From positions 186,001-250,000 of the forward strand of contig JAJOHG010000026.1 of NCBI GenBank assembly GCA_021029095.1: DNA of 64,000 nucleotides. Reading direction: 5' to 3'. The translations under genes and the position numbers were made by a program. The stretch is from Phellopilus nigrolimitatus. Lineage: Eukaryota; Basidiomycota; Agaricomycetes; Hymenochaetales; Hymenochaetaceae. Below the pieces are notes generated by a model, which searched no databases, had not been told where the DNA came from, and was given only the letters and a program-made list of their open reading frames with translations. Positions 22,339-34,450 of the stretch are shown here, in pieces (position 1 is the first letter of the stretch; the number at the start of each line of letters is the position of its first letter).

Positions 22339-25300
22339 ATGCTCGCATACAATCGCTTCAGTCTGAAAATCGCCTCTCGGACGCGTCACGTCGCTAAGAC
22401 CCACGCCAGACACGCCCATGCACGCTCCGGACGCGTCGTCATCGGTGTCAGACGCGAAGACCCGCAGAGGATATGGGAGCGACGCTGCCCTTTGACTCCG
22501 GAGGCCGTGGAACGCCTTGTTCACGGTACGGCAGATTCTGAGTCCAAGCTACATACAAGGATTTTAGAACGTACACTTATATAGATGGCTTCGACGTGCT
22601 CGTCCAGCCATGCGAGCGTCGTATCTTCAAAACTGAGGAGTTTGTTAAGGTAAGCTCTCTTGTATATCATTTACTGTGCCTGTTTTCCTACTAAATAGTT
22701 ATGATCATGCTAGGCCGGCGCAAAGACTCACGGTACTCTTGCGCCTGCACATATACTTCTTGGAATCAAGGAAACGCCTCTCGACGAGCTTCTTACTGAC
22801 CATGTTCCCTCGTCGAACGTTGCCAGGACACATATGATGTTCTCGCACACACACAAGGGTCAAGAGTACAATATGCCGCTGCTGTCTCGATTTCTCGGAG
22901 ATTCTTCTTCAGACGCAGGGCACCGGCTCCCAACCTTGATCGACTGGGAGCTACTAACGGACGTGGATGGGAAGCGTACAGTAGGCTTTGGGTGGTATGC
23001 TGGAGGTAAGTCTGGGATACTCTTGCCTGCATGTCATTATATCATTTTATTTCATTCTTAAATTGGATGACAGTTGCTGGTGCGCTCGAAGGCCTCATAT
23101 CAACCGCACATTTGCATCTCACACTCGGTGTTGCTTCGCCTTTTCTCGTACGTTCTTGCACTTAAAGCTAAGAAGCATTGCTCATTGAGTGTATCCAAAT
23201 TGTTGCACACTTCTTCTATGTTCAACATGCAACACCGATATTATAATACCTTAACCAGGGCACGCCGAGACCTCATACTGCACCTCTCCCTGCACTCCTC
23301 GCTTCTCTCAAGCTCATAGGCGCGACAATCTCGAGCGAGGGTACCCCTAAAAGTATGGGTCCTTTCATCGTAGTCGTTACTGGGTACGCTTCCTTCAGCA
23401 GTTACATATAAATTCCCTGCTAATGCGCTCCTGAATTTTATTTCAATAAAGCTCGGGTCATGTCTCTGCTGGTGCACTTTCTATTCTTCGTGACACGCTT
23501 CCCACACAGGAAATTACGGTCGAAGACTTACCAGATCTCGTCAAAAGTCCTGGTATGAAGTTGTCTTACTTAAGAGGTGTGATAGTGATGTCACTGATAC
23601 TTGCGCACTGTACTTTGCGATTTGCATGAAGCGACGCCTTTGAACAAGGTATTTGCTAAAAAGATTTTGTCTGTTTGGTTGAGACTCAGAAAGGATGATT
23701 AACAGATATATGTTTTGCATGCGACTCAAGATACATACCTCTTTCATCGGACTTCTGGAGAGCGCGCAGTCAGAAAGACATACTATGCTGATCCCGCGAG
23801 CTATGAGTCGCGTTTCCACGAACTTGTGCGTTTGCATAATTTCTTCCATGAAAACTTGTATGAAGGGCCTCTGTGATTCCTTTGTTGTTGGTGCAGCCCT
23901 TGTGCTCGATTGTTTTCCTTGTTTCAACTCCTTGTTTTCTTTTGTCTATTTCGTCAGCTCGTGAGACATTTTCTCACTTTCTTTGACTTGCAGATTGCTC
24001 CGTACACTACACTTCTTATCAACGGTGTCGGCTGGACTCCTTCTTCGCCCAGACTCATGACTGTTGAACAGACCGTAAGCGCCCTCATGCGCGTACGCAG
24101 CCTTCAAGAAGAACTTCAGGCCCAAGATCTCGATACCAGTCTAAAGCTGCGTGATGTGATGAAAGGCAGGTGTCTGAGCTTCGCGGATGTTAGCTGCGAT
24201 ATCGGGGTAAGCCTGCAACATCAAAGTCCATCCATATGACTTATTTGGTACAGGGCGGACTTGCCTTTCTTCCACGTTCCTCAACGTTATCCGAGCCATT
24301 CTTCTCTCTTGACCTACCCACTGCGTTTTCCGGAATTGCCCTTCCTCATTTAGGCTTGCCGTCTCTGCAAATTATGGCTGTCGATATCCTCCCCACTGCT
24401 TTACCACTCGAAGCAAGCAGGAGCTTCAGTGATAAAATTCTTCCTTACGTTCGGAGCGCAGCAGGTGGTTATGACAACTGTTTTGGCAACAGCGGACTAA
24501 GGACGGCAAATATCAAGAATGCGACGGAGATACAGGAAGCTCTTGAGCGAGCGACTATCACTTCAGCAGGATTTTTACAGAAGCGGCATCAATGGTTGCA
24601 AAGTTCGGTTGACTCGTTTCGAGTCTCTTCGTTGCACGCGTCGCAATCTTCGGCCTATAAGGGCACAACATTAGCATCTCCGCCCAAGAAAAAAATTCTT
24701 CTCCTTGGGAGCGGAATGGTCGCCGGTCCAACTGTCGAGGAGATATGTCGGCGGACGGATCTAGAATTGATAATAGGTAACTTCATCTCCCCATGTCTCA
24801 ATATGCAGAATATAATGCGTCCTTCTTCCCTCTGTGCACATCCTTCCAAGATGCAAGGCTGATATAATTTGAGCAGGAAGTGATGATTCATCACGTAATG
24901 CCTTTTTATGTCGAGGACGCACAAACGCACATCCCGTATTTGTCAATATCTCTGATCAAGAAGAAGTTAGCGATTTGGTCAAGAAAGCCGACGTTGTAAT
25001 CAGGTACGCTCAGCCAACACTTGCGTAAAGAAAAGAAAAGTGAATCGCGCTCAGTCTACTGCCTGTTCCCCTCCACCCTGTCATCGCCGAGTTATGCATT
25101 GAAAACAAGCGACATCTCGTGACGGCCTCATACATTTCGCCTGCTATGCGCGCTCTTAACGGGCGGTGAGTATCTTGTTTTTGTTTAGTGTCTTGCTATT
25201 TATCAATTGCTCTTTATGTAGAGCTGTAAAATCCGATGTCCTGCTCCTCAATGAGATAGGTCTGGATCCTGGTGTCGACCATTGTTCCGCTCTTGCACTT

Positions 25301-26419
25301 CTTTCATCCATCCGACGGGACGACAAGAAAATTGTTTCCTTCACTTCTTTTTGTGGGGGGTTGCCCGCGCCAGAGTGTGCAGATGTCCCTTTGAAATACA
25401 AGTTCAGCTGGAGTCCGCGTGGGGTTTTAAGTGCGGCCTTGAACGACGCAAGATTTCTGATAGACGGAAAGGTGCGCGCTTCATGTTGTGAAATGATGAG
25501 ATCATACTCGGGCTATATCTCATGACATACAGACTGTGGTCGTCGCCGGCGAAAATCTTCTTCATGCAAGTATTCCGAACCTCCCTGTCTCAAGTGTGCT
25601 TCATTTCGAGGGGCTTCCGAATCGCGATAGTCTGTCGTACTCGTCGATATACGACCTTTGCGAATCAGATGGTCTAAAATCACTTTTCAGAGGAACAATA
25701 AGGTACGTGCTCAGAAATGTCATAGTCGATGATCGTAGTCTCACGCGAGCTTTAGGTATCCCGGATTTAGCGATCTCCTCCTAAGCTTTAAGCAGCTAGG
25801 ACTGTTGGACACGCACCGTGCCTTGCGAATTTCTTCCTACTCCGACCTTATCCGAGCATCTATTGAAGACCTCACAGATATGGCCATTACACAACCTGCT
25901 TCTATGTTTTCTGCCATGTCTGACCTTATTCCTGAATGCGATCCAAGCGAACTCTACGAAACTCTAGCTTGGTTATCTAATATCGATGATGCTGCCTTTC
26001 CTCGCCCACCCACGACGGCCACACCCGTAATCGACCTTTTCGCCACACTTCTCTCGTTCAAGCTCGCTTACAAGTCCCAAGAGAGAGATCTGGTCGTTCT
26101 GCACCACGAGATTATTTCGACTTCGCGGAACTCTCAAGTGGCCTCCCGCGATGAAGTTCACTACTCATCGATGGAAGTTTATGGCACCCATGAACACTCA
26201 GCAATGGCACTATGTGTCGGTCTTCCCGTCGCAATGGCTGCCTTGAGAGTTCTTGATGGTGGTTATAAGGAAGTAGGTGTGCATGGTCCGAATGATCCGG
26301 CCATGTATGACTTTATATTGAACGGGATGAAGGAGAGGGGACTTAACATGTGTCACGGAACTCGAAAATATGTTAAAGGCAGAACTGTTGAGGAGAGGTT
26401 AAGGGATAATTGGGTCTAA
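22339..26419 (+). CDS. AASS: bifunctional lysine-ketoglutarate reductase/saccharopine dehydrogenase, mitochondrial type
   Basis: Catalyses the first two steps of lysine breakdown by the saccharopine route. About 950 residues in many exons with short introns. The start at 22339 opens an Arg/His-rich presequence (MLAYNRFSLKIASRTRHVAK) suited to mitochondrial import. N-terminal reductase half (AlaDh/PNT fold): VIGVRREDPQRIWERRCPL, FVKAGAKTHGTLAPAHILLG, MMFSHTHKGQEYNMPLL, FGWYAGVAGALEGL, then IAPYTTLLINGVGWT and TPRL-like PRLMT. C-terminal dehydrogenase half: ILLLGSGMVAGPTVE (Rossmann loop), ADVVISLLPVPLHPVIAELC, NEIGLDPGVDHC, FCGGLPAPE, KYKFSWSPRGVLSAA, FRGTIRYPGFSDLL, and an end with GTHEHSAMALCVGLPVAMAA. 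All signature blocks are present, and the gene seems intact. It matches the fused animal/plant enzyme, unlike the separate LYS1 and LYS9 proteins of fungal lysine synthesis. Confidence 0.92.
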
Positions 26420-26525
26420 ATGCCTGTCTCGTATTTCATCTTGTTCTGTCGGATGAGATGACCTTTGCCCGAACTTATATCAAATGTGAATTTAAGTCGT
26501 GGCGCTGATCAAACAAATAAGCTAC

Positions 26526-27395
26526 CTAGTTCGCTTTCATGATAGAGTTTATTCTAGCCTTCTGTATCTCCCTTCTGAATGGGAAAAGGACCGTTACTCC
26601 AAAAAGAAATGTAGACAAAACATATTTGAACTAGAAATGAATTGAACTAATCAGTCATATTTCTTCATGATATCCACGTTGCACCTACCCCAACAACCAA
26701 CCCTGTTCGGTGCTTGACACAAAGGCGCCCAACATACATCGCCTCGAGGGTATGGAGCGCTCCGGTCACTATCCAAATTACTTTGAAAACTGCTGACCCT
26801 CCGAAATGTTGAAAAAGCCAGTGCCCGAGTTCCCACTGTACTCCACGGTACCAGACTGAGATGGAAGTGTATGATAGAAGGAGAACAAGAATCCCAGTCT
26901 TATAAACACCGCGCGGGAGATGGAATGACGTGATCTGCGGTGACTTCGTCTATATTTCAGATTTATAATGATTGAACAGCATAAGTTATAGTTTTCAAGT
27001 AGAAAGTAGTCAAAGTCGACTACGTACCATGCCCAGAGCCTCCTGTGCATCCGCAGTCATACTCAACAAGCGGGGCTTAACCTCCTCGTATCCAGATAAT
27101 GGCGGGTCAAAGGACACCCGCACTTGTTTATGCTCCTCGCCTTTGCCTTTAACGTTGTATCCTAAGCTCATCCCCTAAGGAAAGGTCCAGATTGTTTTCG
27201 TCGAGCCGCTAACAGACATGAGACACGAGCGTATCAAAAACACACCTCGCTGTCAATTGAAAGCATCTTCGCGCTGATGACCACGTCGTCCACCTTTCCC
27301 CAGTATTTCACGTACGCGACCAGCGTATCTGGGTGATTAGACATGTACATGCACAAGAATGTTGACTTGTCGGCGACTGGATCCGACACACTCAT
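26526..27395 (-). CDS. DUF2470-type small membrane protein
   Basis: Four phase-0 exons (27395-27246, 27174-27028, 26934-26689, 26630-26526) give 215 residues. The N-terminal soluble part reads FLCMYMSNHPDTLVAYVKYW, then KMLSIDSEGMSLGYNV and PLSGYEEVKPRLLSMTADAQ, the HP-(x)-LV-Y and D-x-x-G-M pattern of the DUF2470 fold known from haem/pyridoxamine-oxidase-like proteins. The C-terminal half has three hydrophobic stretches (KTGILVLLLSYTSISVWY, FKVIWIVTGALHTLEAMY, FKYVLSTFLFGVTVLFPF) and a basic end RREIQKARINSIMKAN. The last exon is only found by splicing out 26688-26631; without it the frame stops early. A start at 27344 is possible but loses conserved residues. The function of this fungal branch is unknown. 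Confidence 0.82.
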
Positions 27396-27526
27396 GTTTC
27401 GTGAAGTCGAGTCCTTGCGTTCTTCGACGGTGACTGTTCAAACTTGGGTGTATGTGGTAATGCCAATCACTCCCGTGGCTATGACTTTGGGTGGCTGTGC
27501 CCTTCACTTCCCGCACAATGTAGTAA

Positions 27527-28214
27527 TGAGGGGAGGCAATCCCTGCCAAAAGAGTCTGCACGCTTTGTAATCTGACAAATGATCGGCACTTCCCAAATTA
27601 AGAAATTTCGGTGGCAAAATTTTACAGATGGCCAACTCGACACAATCCGGCCACTCTGTGCTGATTTCCTTTGACAGAAAATAAAAAAACCATATTTTAA
27701 AGCTATACATGCAATATATACTCTAAACCAAGTGGCTTTTTATGAAAAAAGTATTGTAGCAAAGAAAACAGCAGGAGGTGAGCGCGTTTTCTGAGGTCAC
27801 GTGACCTCAGCGCATGTAGAAGTGGCCGTGCATACATGCAAATGCGCAGAACGAGTTTTTGAGTTCAATTCTCCACCGTCCTGCACGATTTAGGCTGGAG
27901 AATACTCGGGTGATATAGGGCTGGGAGGTCTATTTGGCCGATTTTTTAATTTCGCCCTCAAAGTGTTAGAACAGCCATGTAAAGCCACTGTTCTGACACT
28001 TTGAGGGCGAAATCAAAAAATCGGCCAAATAGACCTCCCAGCCCCATATCACCCGAGTATTCTCCAGCTTGAACTGCGCAGAAAGGTAGAGATTTGAGCT
28101 CAAAAACTCGTTTTGTAACTTGTCTTTCACTCAGGAGTCGCAAAATTTCCGTTTTTGGTAGAAATGTAAGCAACTACAAACGCACACTCTTTTGGCAGGA
28201 ATTGCCTCCCCTCA
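27527..28214. mobile_element. 688-bp hAT-like MITE with long internal hairpin
   Basis: Terminal inverted repeats of about 30 bp start TGAGGGGAGGCAAT and differ at one or two positions. The flanks share GTAGTAA (27520-27526 and 28215-28221), a 7-bp direct duplication that can be read as 8 bp with one ambiguous base, as for hAT elements. No transposase ORF lies inside, so it is non-autonomous. The centre is a near-perfect inverted repeat: roughly 27843-27978 pairs with 27990-28115, with the apex near 27984. Confidence 0.78.
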
Positions 28215-28763
28215 GTAGTAATATGCCCCGGCCGGTCACGTTCAAGAGGCTTCAAGTGCCATGCCCTGACCTGTGGAGTTTGAAATTAAGTCCAAATATA
28301 GACTTAATTTCAATCTCCGACTAAATTAAGTTCCTGCCTGTTACAGAAATGCAAACCTTCTTCTCTGGGAGTTTCTTGCCGCATAAAATTATTCTTTAAA
28401 CTCCGCTTAAAATAAGCCTCTTTTGGGCATAAGCCTGCCCCAAATTCTTCTCATTGCTTCTGCTGCTTCACTACTTCTGGTCCGTCCGTTCTCCCAAGGA
28501 CCTTCAAAAAACAAGAACCAGCTGTCTCAAATTACTGCTCAAGCAGGCAGGTTTTATTCTGCTTTTCTAATAAAACACGTGCTGCTTTTGACCTAGTTTG
28601 GCAATTCAGATTGCATGTCTGGACTTTTACTAGATACTCCTGTGCCCTCTAGTCAGTTAAGTGTGAGGCAGAGTGGTCTCACAACAAATACAGACAGTGA
28701 CCTGAGTGTTGGAAACTGTGAGAACGAGGGCTTGCAACCCGCCCTCATTCCCACACTTGATGT
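28215..28763. other. unassigned AT-rich sequence
   Basis: It contains a 13-bp inverted repeat (GAAATTAAGTC arms around 28290-28315) but no ORF with coding character. It may be decayed transposon sequence. Confidence 0.3.
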
Positions 28764-29136
28764 TAGGGCATACCATGAGTCAATCCCCGGGTTGACCCGG
28801 ACCTGTTGGCGGATCTACCTGTGACCCAAAATCCTCAACCCAGACCCGCCTCGACCTGGACCTGTTGGGACTCGGATTCACGGGTCCCCCCAAACCCATG
28901 GGTCCAGGTCACAGAGGTCAGCGGGTATATTTACTAGAGCGTAGCACGACTCCCTGGAACCCGTGGGTATTTGCGACCCGACTCGGACTGCAGATCCGTA
29001 TTCACGGATCACCCGTGCACGGGTGACCCGTGGGAAACGGGTTTGCGCGGGTCCGGGTTGAGAATTTGTGTTTTTCAAAACCTGCGGGTAATTCACACGG
29101 GTTTTCAAGGAAAGTGTAGCAAAGGTACATCTATTT
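28764..29136 (+). mobile_element. hAT-like TAGGGC element, left end, truncated
   Basis: It begins TAGGGCATACCATGAG and is filled with ACCCGG/ACCCGTG/CACGGGT subterminal motifs, matching the complete copy at 40380-40842. The right terminus is missing: a tRNA-headed repeat starts at 29137. Confidence 0.65.
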
Positions 29137-29606
29137 TACGAGCCCTGACTTTAGGAAGGATCGTCCTACTAACTGGTCATTATCTTTGTGCTTGCATATA
29201 TTTGGTCCCAGCTGGTGGCAATACAAAAAGTGTACAAAATTTGCGTTACCCGAGTGTACTTTGGTATCGGCGCCCGTGCCACAACCACTACAAAACTCAA
29301 ACTTGTTACCAAATTAGGAAAATCCCCCATGCTCAGCACCATTCTCATTTGTATTTTCAGCATAGTAATTCTTCTACTGCACGTAAAAACATGATTTCTT
29401 TTGCGTTCTCAAGCGCCTCGAAATACCTACACGATTATGTAACATAGTAGATGGGTTTGGGGGCTGAAAAATAACCCCTGAGACGATTTGTCCTGAACTT
29501 ATCCATCCTGCAGACTTTCCAGACTGTATGCACCAGATTCTGAAAAATCCAAGCCGGTACACTTCTGTGCGGATGGTACTGTCTGAAAGGTCCACTTCAG
29601 ACCCTC
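29137..29606 (-). mobile_element. tRNA-headed 792-bp repeat, truncated copy
   Basis: The sequence from TACGAGCCCTGACTTTAGG matches 41891 onward closely for about 470 nt, then diverges. It lacks the head end. Orientation is given relative to the tRNA-like head of the full copies. Confidence 0.7.
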
Positions 29607-29763
29607 TGGGTGGCTCTTTCTCCTCTTTGATCTTTTGAGTATTGGGTCCAGAATGTGTTTTTGAATCTCCTTTTGGATGATGTTTTTGAAGTTCTAAAAT
29701 GGATCAGTCAATTCATTATGCATTATTTTTGCTCAACATAATCTTTTCCTAGGCTTCAATGGA

Positions 29764-30553
29764 CTTGGGTAGTGGCCACTGCTTCGCATGGCAGGTTACG
29801 AGCCCAGGTTAGCTGATGTAATCAACTTGGGTAGTGGCCACTGCTTCGCATCGCAGGTTACAATCCTGGTTGGTAGCCCATGTAAAGAGTGTTGTGAATT
29901 TCAAACAAAAGGATGAGACATTTACATAACCTATACTTCAAATTTTGGTTTATAGTAATTTGCTGATAGAGAAGTGAGTTCTGGTCCGATTGCAATGATA
30001 TTACAATAAAAATGATCGTACAGTCCAGGGCTACACATTCTAGCTGAATACCAAACGGATGGGAAAGATAGATACACCATCTGGAAGGCCTGAAGTATAC
30101 CTTTCAGACAGTACCATCCGCACAGAAGTGTACCAGCTTGGATTTTTCGGAATTTGGTGCATACAGCCTGCAAAGTCTGCAGGCTGGATAGGTTCAGGAC
30201 AAATCGTCTCAGGGGTTATTTTTCAGCCCCCAAACCCATCTACTATGTTACATAATCGTGTAGGTATTGTGAGGCGCTTGAGAACGCAAAAGAAATCATG
30301 TTTTTACGTGCAGTAGAAGAATTACTATGCTGAAAATACAAATGAGAATGGTGCTGAGCATGGGGGATTTTCCTAATTTGGTAACAAGTTTGAGTTTTGT
30401 AGTGGTTGTGGCACGGGCACCGATACCAAAGTACACTCGGGTAACGCAAATTTTGTACACTTTTTGTATTGCCACCAGCTGGGACCAAATATATGCAAGC
30501 ACAAAGATAATGACCAGTTAGTAGGACGATCCTTCCTAAAGTCAGGGCTCGTA
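29764..30553 (+). mobile_element. tRNA-headed 792-bp repeat, full copy
   Basis: It starts with two tandem heads (ACTTGGGTAGTGGCCACTGC, spaced about 62 bp) followed by a B-box-like GGTTACGAGCC, and ends GGGCTCGTA. It is the reverse complement of the copies at 41891-42682 and 57925-58716. No protein is encoded; the short ORFs inside recur only because the repeat recurs. Flanking direct repeats are not evident. Confidence 0.72.
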
Positions 30554-31059
30554 ATGTCATTGGTACATTGATATTTATTTCCAAGGTCACCAGCCCTTTA
30601 ATCTTATTTTGTCTATTCTGGGTAATCACTTCCCACACCGCTATTTGTGAAACTTAGATATTGTTTAATTTACTCTGACCTATCTATCCACACTGCAGCT
30701 CTGAAATTTTGTACACCTTATCTTGGCACCTTTATTTACTAGTCAGATTCTTCAGCATGCCTAGTTGATATGGCAAAGGTGGAGATTTTGTACTTCTTCC
30801 CCTATAAATGAGTTTAAACTCAACCTATTCAAATGTTTATTTCAAAACTGAAGCATAGGATATGTAAAGGGATATGAGATGCTCCTGGGAAAATATTCAG
30901 CAAAGGAACTACTTGTGGTTGGCATTTTTTATGTGCTTTAAGATAATTTATTAACTAAATCTTGAGTTATAAGTAGAGTGTTACCTTGATCTCCCTGAAG
31001 GTAGGACTCAACTAATCATATGAATAATGTCTTGTCTTTCTTCAGAAATTCAAAACATA
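30554..31059. other. AT-rich sequence without recognised feature
   Basis: No ORF, repeat match or motif could be supported. Confidence 0.35.
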
Positions 31060-31122
31060 TTGATTACATCAGCTAACCTGGGCTCGTAACCTGCCATGCG
31101 AAGCAGTGGCCACTACCCAAGT
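31060..31122 (-). repeat. isolated head of the tRNA-headed repeat
   Basis: A 63-nt match to the terminal head of the 792-bp family only, in reverse orientation, ending CACTACCCAAGT. The body is absent, so it is a solo head or a strongly truncated copy. Confidence 0.65.
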
Positions 31123-31992
31123 GTATATCATATGTAAGTACATAGCAGGCAGGGGTTTCAAAGGAGTCAGAGATAAATGTGAGTATGGCGGATTGGGACG
31201 CCGCCGTGCGCTCTGCCTTCCTGCGCATCTTTCTCGCCTTCCTGCGCTGGGTTCGCTCTGACACGTGCACTTCCTCTTCTTTCTCGTTCTCGAGCTCATG
31301 TACATCCACGCTCTCGCTCGAAGGTCGTCCGCCTCTTCCACAAGCACACGCGCCTCCTGCGCTTCGTGTGTCTGCGCCGACTCCGGCTTTACCTCCACCT
31401 GCGCAAACAGGGCGCGCACCTTGAGGCGAATGTCGCACTCGCTTGCTTGCTCTGCATACTCGCGGATGCAGACGTGACTGTACAGCTGGAGGCGCACCTT
31501 CGTGGGGGGGAGTCGTCAAGGAGAAATGTCGTGTACGCACTGTGCGGCTCCCGCGGGGTTCGGCACTAGGCGCGGAAATGGGAGCGTTGACAGAGGAGGT
31601 ACTGGGTGAGGAAGAGGCGAGTCCAGGGCTTCGCGAGGTCTTTCGTTGTTTGTGTTTCTTTTTCGCTAGGGGCGGGTAAGAACTAGTTAGAGAACAACAG
31701 CGGAAGCGTACAGTAGTCGCCATGTGAGAGGCCGAGCGTGTCGCGTGCTCAGACGGCGACGAACCCTTCGTCCGCGTCGCACGCTGTGGTGCCGGCGGGA
31801 GGCACACCGAGGAGCACGTCAAAGAAGCAGCGGCGCACCATCCTGTTGACGTTGTGCGGCTGCGCGCTGGACCAGACCATCGAGTCGAGCTACGCGCGCG
31901 TGCGCGGCACGAAGAGGAAGTCATGCAGCGCGGGCATGTACGCCATTGTACGGCCGCGGGTGCGGCACGCCACGCGCGGTGCGCACGAGGAG
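31123..31992 (-). other. GC-rich open sequence, unassigned
   Basis: Minus-strand frames stay open for long stretches (for example one giving [20 protein letters not shown], Glu/Lys/Arg-rich) but switch frame and carry no recognisable domain. It directly follows the HSP70 remnant, so it may be a second captured fragment or heavily mutated HSP70 tail. Confidence 0.25.
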
Positions 31993-32642
31993 CGTACGTC
32001 GAGAAGATTTCGGACTTCTTCGTTGAGACGGTCGTGTTGCGCTTGATTAGCGCAGCCATGACACAGCCGGCAGTCTCGATACCGAGCGAGAGCGGCGCGA
32101 CATCAAGGAGGAGGGTCCTGAGTCTTCTCAGAAGTGTCACCGGTGAGGATGGCAGCCTGAACAGCGGCACCGTACGCGACAGCATTGTCGGGGTTGATAG
32201 ACTTGTTGGGCTCCTTGCCGTTGAATAAGTCTGAGACGAGTTTCACAATACAGAGATACTGGTGGAACCACCGATGAGGACGATCTCGTGAACGTTCGAC
32301 TTGTCGATCTTCGAATCACGGAGGACCTTCTCGACTGGCTTGAGCGTGCTACGGAAGAGGTCCTGGCAAAGCTCCTCGAAACGTGCACAGGTAAGGGAGG
32401 TGTAGAAATCGATGCCCTCGAAGAGCGAGTCGATCTCAACGGTGGTTTGCGCGACCGAGGAGAGGGTGATCTTGGCGCACTCACAAGCTGTGCGAAGACG
32501 ACAGAGAGCACGGGGGTTAGTACGATGGTGTGGCGCGATTGCCCTGGTCGTTCGCAACGATTTCGACACAGTCGGTTTGCCAGACGCGGATGCAGGAGTA
32601 GGTCGTGCCCAGATCGATACCGATGGCTTCTGAAGACGGCAT
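31993..32642 (-). pseudogene. HSP70 chaperone pseudogene with internal deletion
   Basis: Starts [20 protein letters not shown] (ATP-binding phosphate loop) and [16 protein letters not shown], then jumps over roughly 250 residues to [17 protein letters not shown] and the [14 protein letters not shown] and [10 protein letters not shown] blocks, EIVLIGGST, and after two frameshifts [13 protein letters not shown] and [10 protein letters not shown]. The deletion joint lies in CGTACTAACCC. These are cytosolic Ssa-type signatures. It cannot give a working chaperone. No transposase or LTR is attached, and its own flanks are unrelated to HSP70. Confidence 0.85.
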
Positions 32643-32821
32643 TATTCAAATAGCGTGTCTGTGTACGGACTGGTCAATACTCAATGTCGAGAACGGGGAT
32701 GGCGATGAGGACAGGGATTACTAACCTAGGTTGTGGCCAGGGGTTGTTTGAAAGTCGAGTTGGGTGCTGCGCTGGCGCGTGCGCGGCGACGGCGTGCTTG
32801 AGCGGGGTGTGCTGCATGTTG

Positions 32822-32999
32822 TTGGTGGAGTAACCCGCAGGGAGCCGCGAACAAACCCGTGACCTCCGTGACCTGGACACGTGGGTTTTCAGGACCCGCG
32901 GATCCGAGTCCGGACGGGTCCGGGTGGAGGATTTTTAGTCACGGGTGACCCGCCAACAGGTCCGGGTCAACCCGCAGTTCTACTCGTGCTATGCTCTAA
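32822..32999 (-). mobile_element. hAT-like TAGGGC-family fragment
   Basis: Read on the minus strand it starts TAGAGCATAGCACGAG and continues with GGTTGACCCGGACC and CACGGGT motifs as in the complete copies. The first bases differ from TAGGGC, and the other terminus is missing. Confidence 0.55.
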
Positions 33000-34289
33000 T
33001 ATTTACGGCTCCCTACGGGTTTTTGAAACAATAAATACAATTTGTTATATTAGTAAGCAGGCACTGGCCGCGTTCTCACACTTTCCAGCGCGCCGCTTCG
33101 CTGAGCTCTGCGTCGACATGCGCAAAGTACGCACCACGAAGCTCAAGAGCATCGCGCAGAACTCGTCTGTCACCTCTATAGAGGTCGTTATCAAGCGCTT
33201 TGTTGCCCTCGCCGACATCAATGCCCAGGACGCACTGGAGAAGCCGTCGCCCTCGTCGATGTCGACGACCTTCGTTGAGGACGCCGTGGTGCTGCTCGTG
33301 GTGTGCACTCCTTTCAGTCCGAGGACGGCATCATTATTAGTTGAACCGCCGGAACGGCTCCGTGGGAGACGTCGGTCAACCGCCTGTTTTTCCATCGTGT
33401 GGTTCTGCGTGTTCTGGCGCGGGTACTTCGCCTGTGTTGCCATCGGATTCTGTGCGCAAATTTGATCTATTCGATCCGCTCGAGATGCACTTACCAGTAC
33501 ATGTGTAGCTTGGTGAGACAAGTCCGCGCAACGGCTCTACAACAGTACACCTAGTACAACGTAGACTCAGTCGTTTGCGCGGTATGTGAACGTCTGAGGT
33601 GGCCGAAAGAATAAACAGGCTTTTTATACTACGGGTTTTCAGGGCTGCGGAGAGCCGCTTTTACGCTACGGAAAAGGGGGGGAACGACAAAAGGGGATAA
33701 AGACACATAAAGGATGAGTAAATGACTGTTTATCTAGGGACCAAAAAACGAGGGGGTCCGAGCAGCGAGTGGTGCGCGAGTGGCGCACGGGTAAACGGAG
33801 ATCGCGGGCGAGCCAATCGCAGTCCAGCGAGCCTCGGGCTCGCTGAGCCGAGACGCTGCGCTCGCGAACTCACCGATCGAGCACGCAACCGGTGCGCACT
33901 CGCTCGCGGCCTCGCGGCTCCGCCGACTTGGATTCCAACAATATGAGCACCAGAGCTTGCTGCGCATGGACACCCAGCACGCGGAATTCCCTGCCAGACT
34001 GTATAATTTAGACTTTGCGGATTCTCAGGCTGTGATGGATGACATGTTCTGGACGGGTTCTGAGCACAGAGAGACCACCACGAGCACGACTGCTCGCCGC
34101 TCCGGCTGGTTCACCTCATTGTTCTCTGCATTCCTGTCCTGCTCGCACGGCTCTGGATCTGTTCTGCAGGTTCCTCTTCGACACCTTCAACTGCTTCAGC
34201 CCGCGTCTGTCTCTGCCTCCATAGAAACCGTGTCCGCTCAGGCGCAGACACATCGAACAACAAGTTTGCTGCTTTCACTTAGTTCCTCA
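33000..34289. other. unassigned sequence between transposon fragments
   Basis: Two plus-strand open stretches (33040-33465 and 33957-34292) show no recognisable family and no introns that would extend them. A CG-rich patch at 33750-33930 repeats GCGAG/CTCGC words. I do not call genes here. Confidence 0.3.
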
Positions 34290-34450
34290 TAGGGCTCACC
34301 ACGAGTCCACCCGCGGGTTGACCCGGACCCGTTGGTGGGTCACCCGTGACAAAAAATCCTAGACCCGGACCCGTCTTGACCTGGATCCGTTGGGACACAG
34401 ATCCGCGGGTCCTCAGAAACCCGCGGGTGCGGGTCAAGCGGGTTGACGGT
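34290..34450 (+). mobile_element. hAT-like TAGGGC element, left end only
   Basis: TAGGGCTCACCACGAG followed by GGTTGACCCGGACCCG and GGGTCACCCGTGAC as in the complete elements at 37458 and 40380. No matching right terminus was found downstream. Confidence 0.6.

Noticed and set aside
29764..29850. tRNA genes at the repeat heads
   Set aside because: Only A/B-box-like pieces and a partial anticodon-arm stem are present; the acceptor stem does not pair and the B box has an extra base. A tRNA-derived repeat fits better.
29137..30638. Recurrent 64-131-codon ORFs in the 792-bp repeat
   Set aside because: They appear on both strands of every copy with no domain or start context, and truncation points differ. 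They are read as non-coding repeat.
31073..32185. 370-codon minus-strand ORF
   Set aside because: It begins out of frame within the HSP70 remnant, picks up the [16 protein letters not shown] block by chance of a frameshift, and then runs through unassigned GC-rich sequence.
33722..33973. CG-rich ORFs on both strands
   Set aside because: The sequence consists of short CTCGC/GCGAG word repeats; open frames are due to composition.
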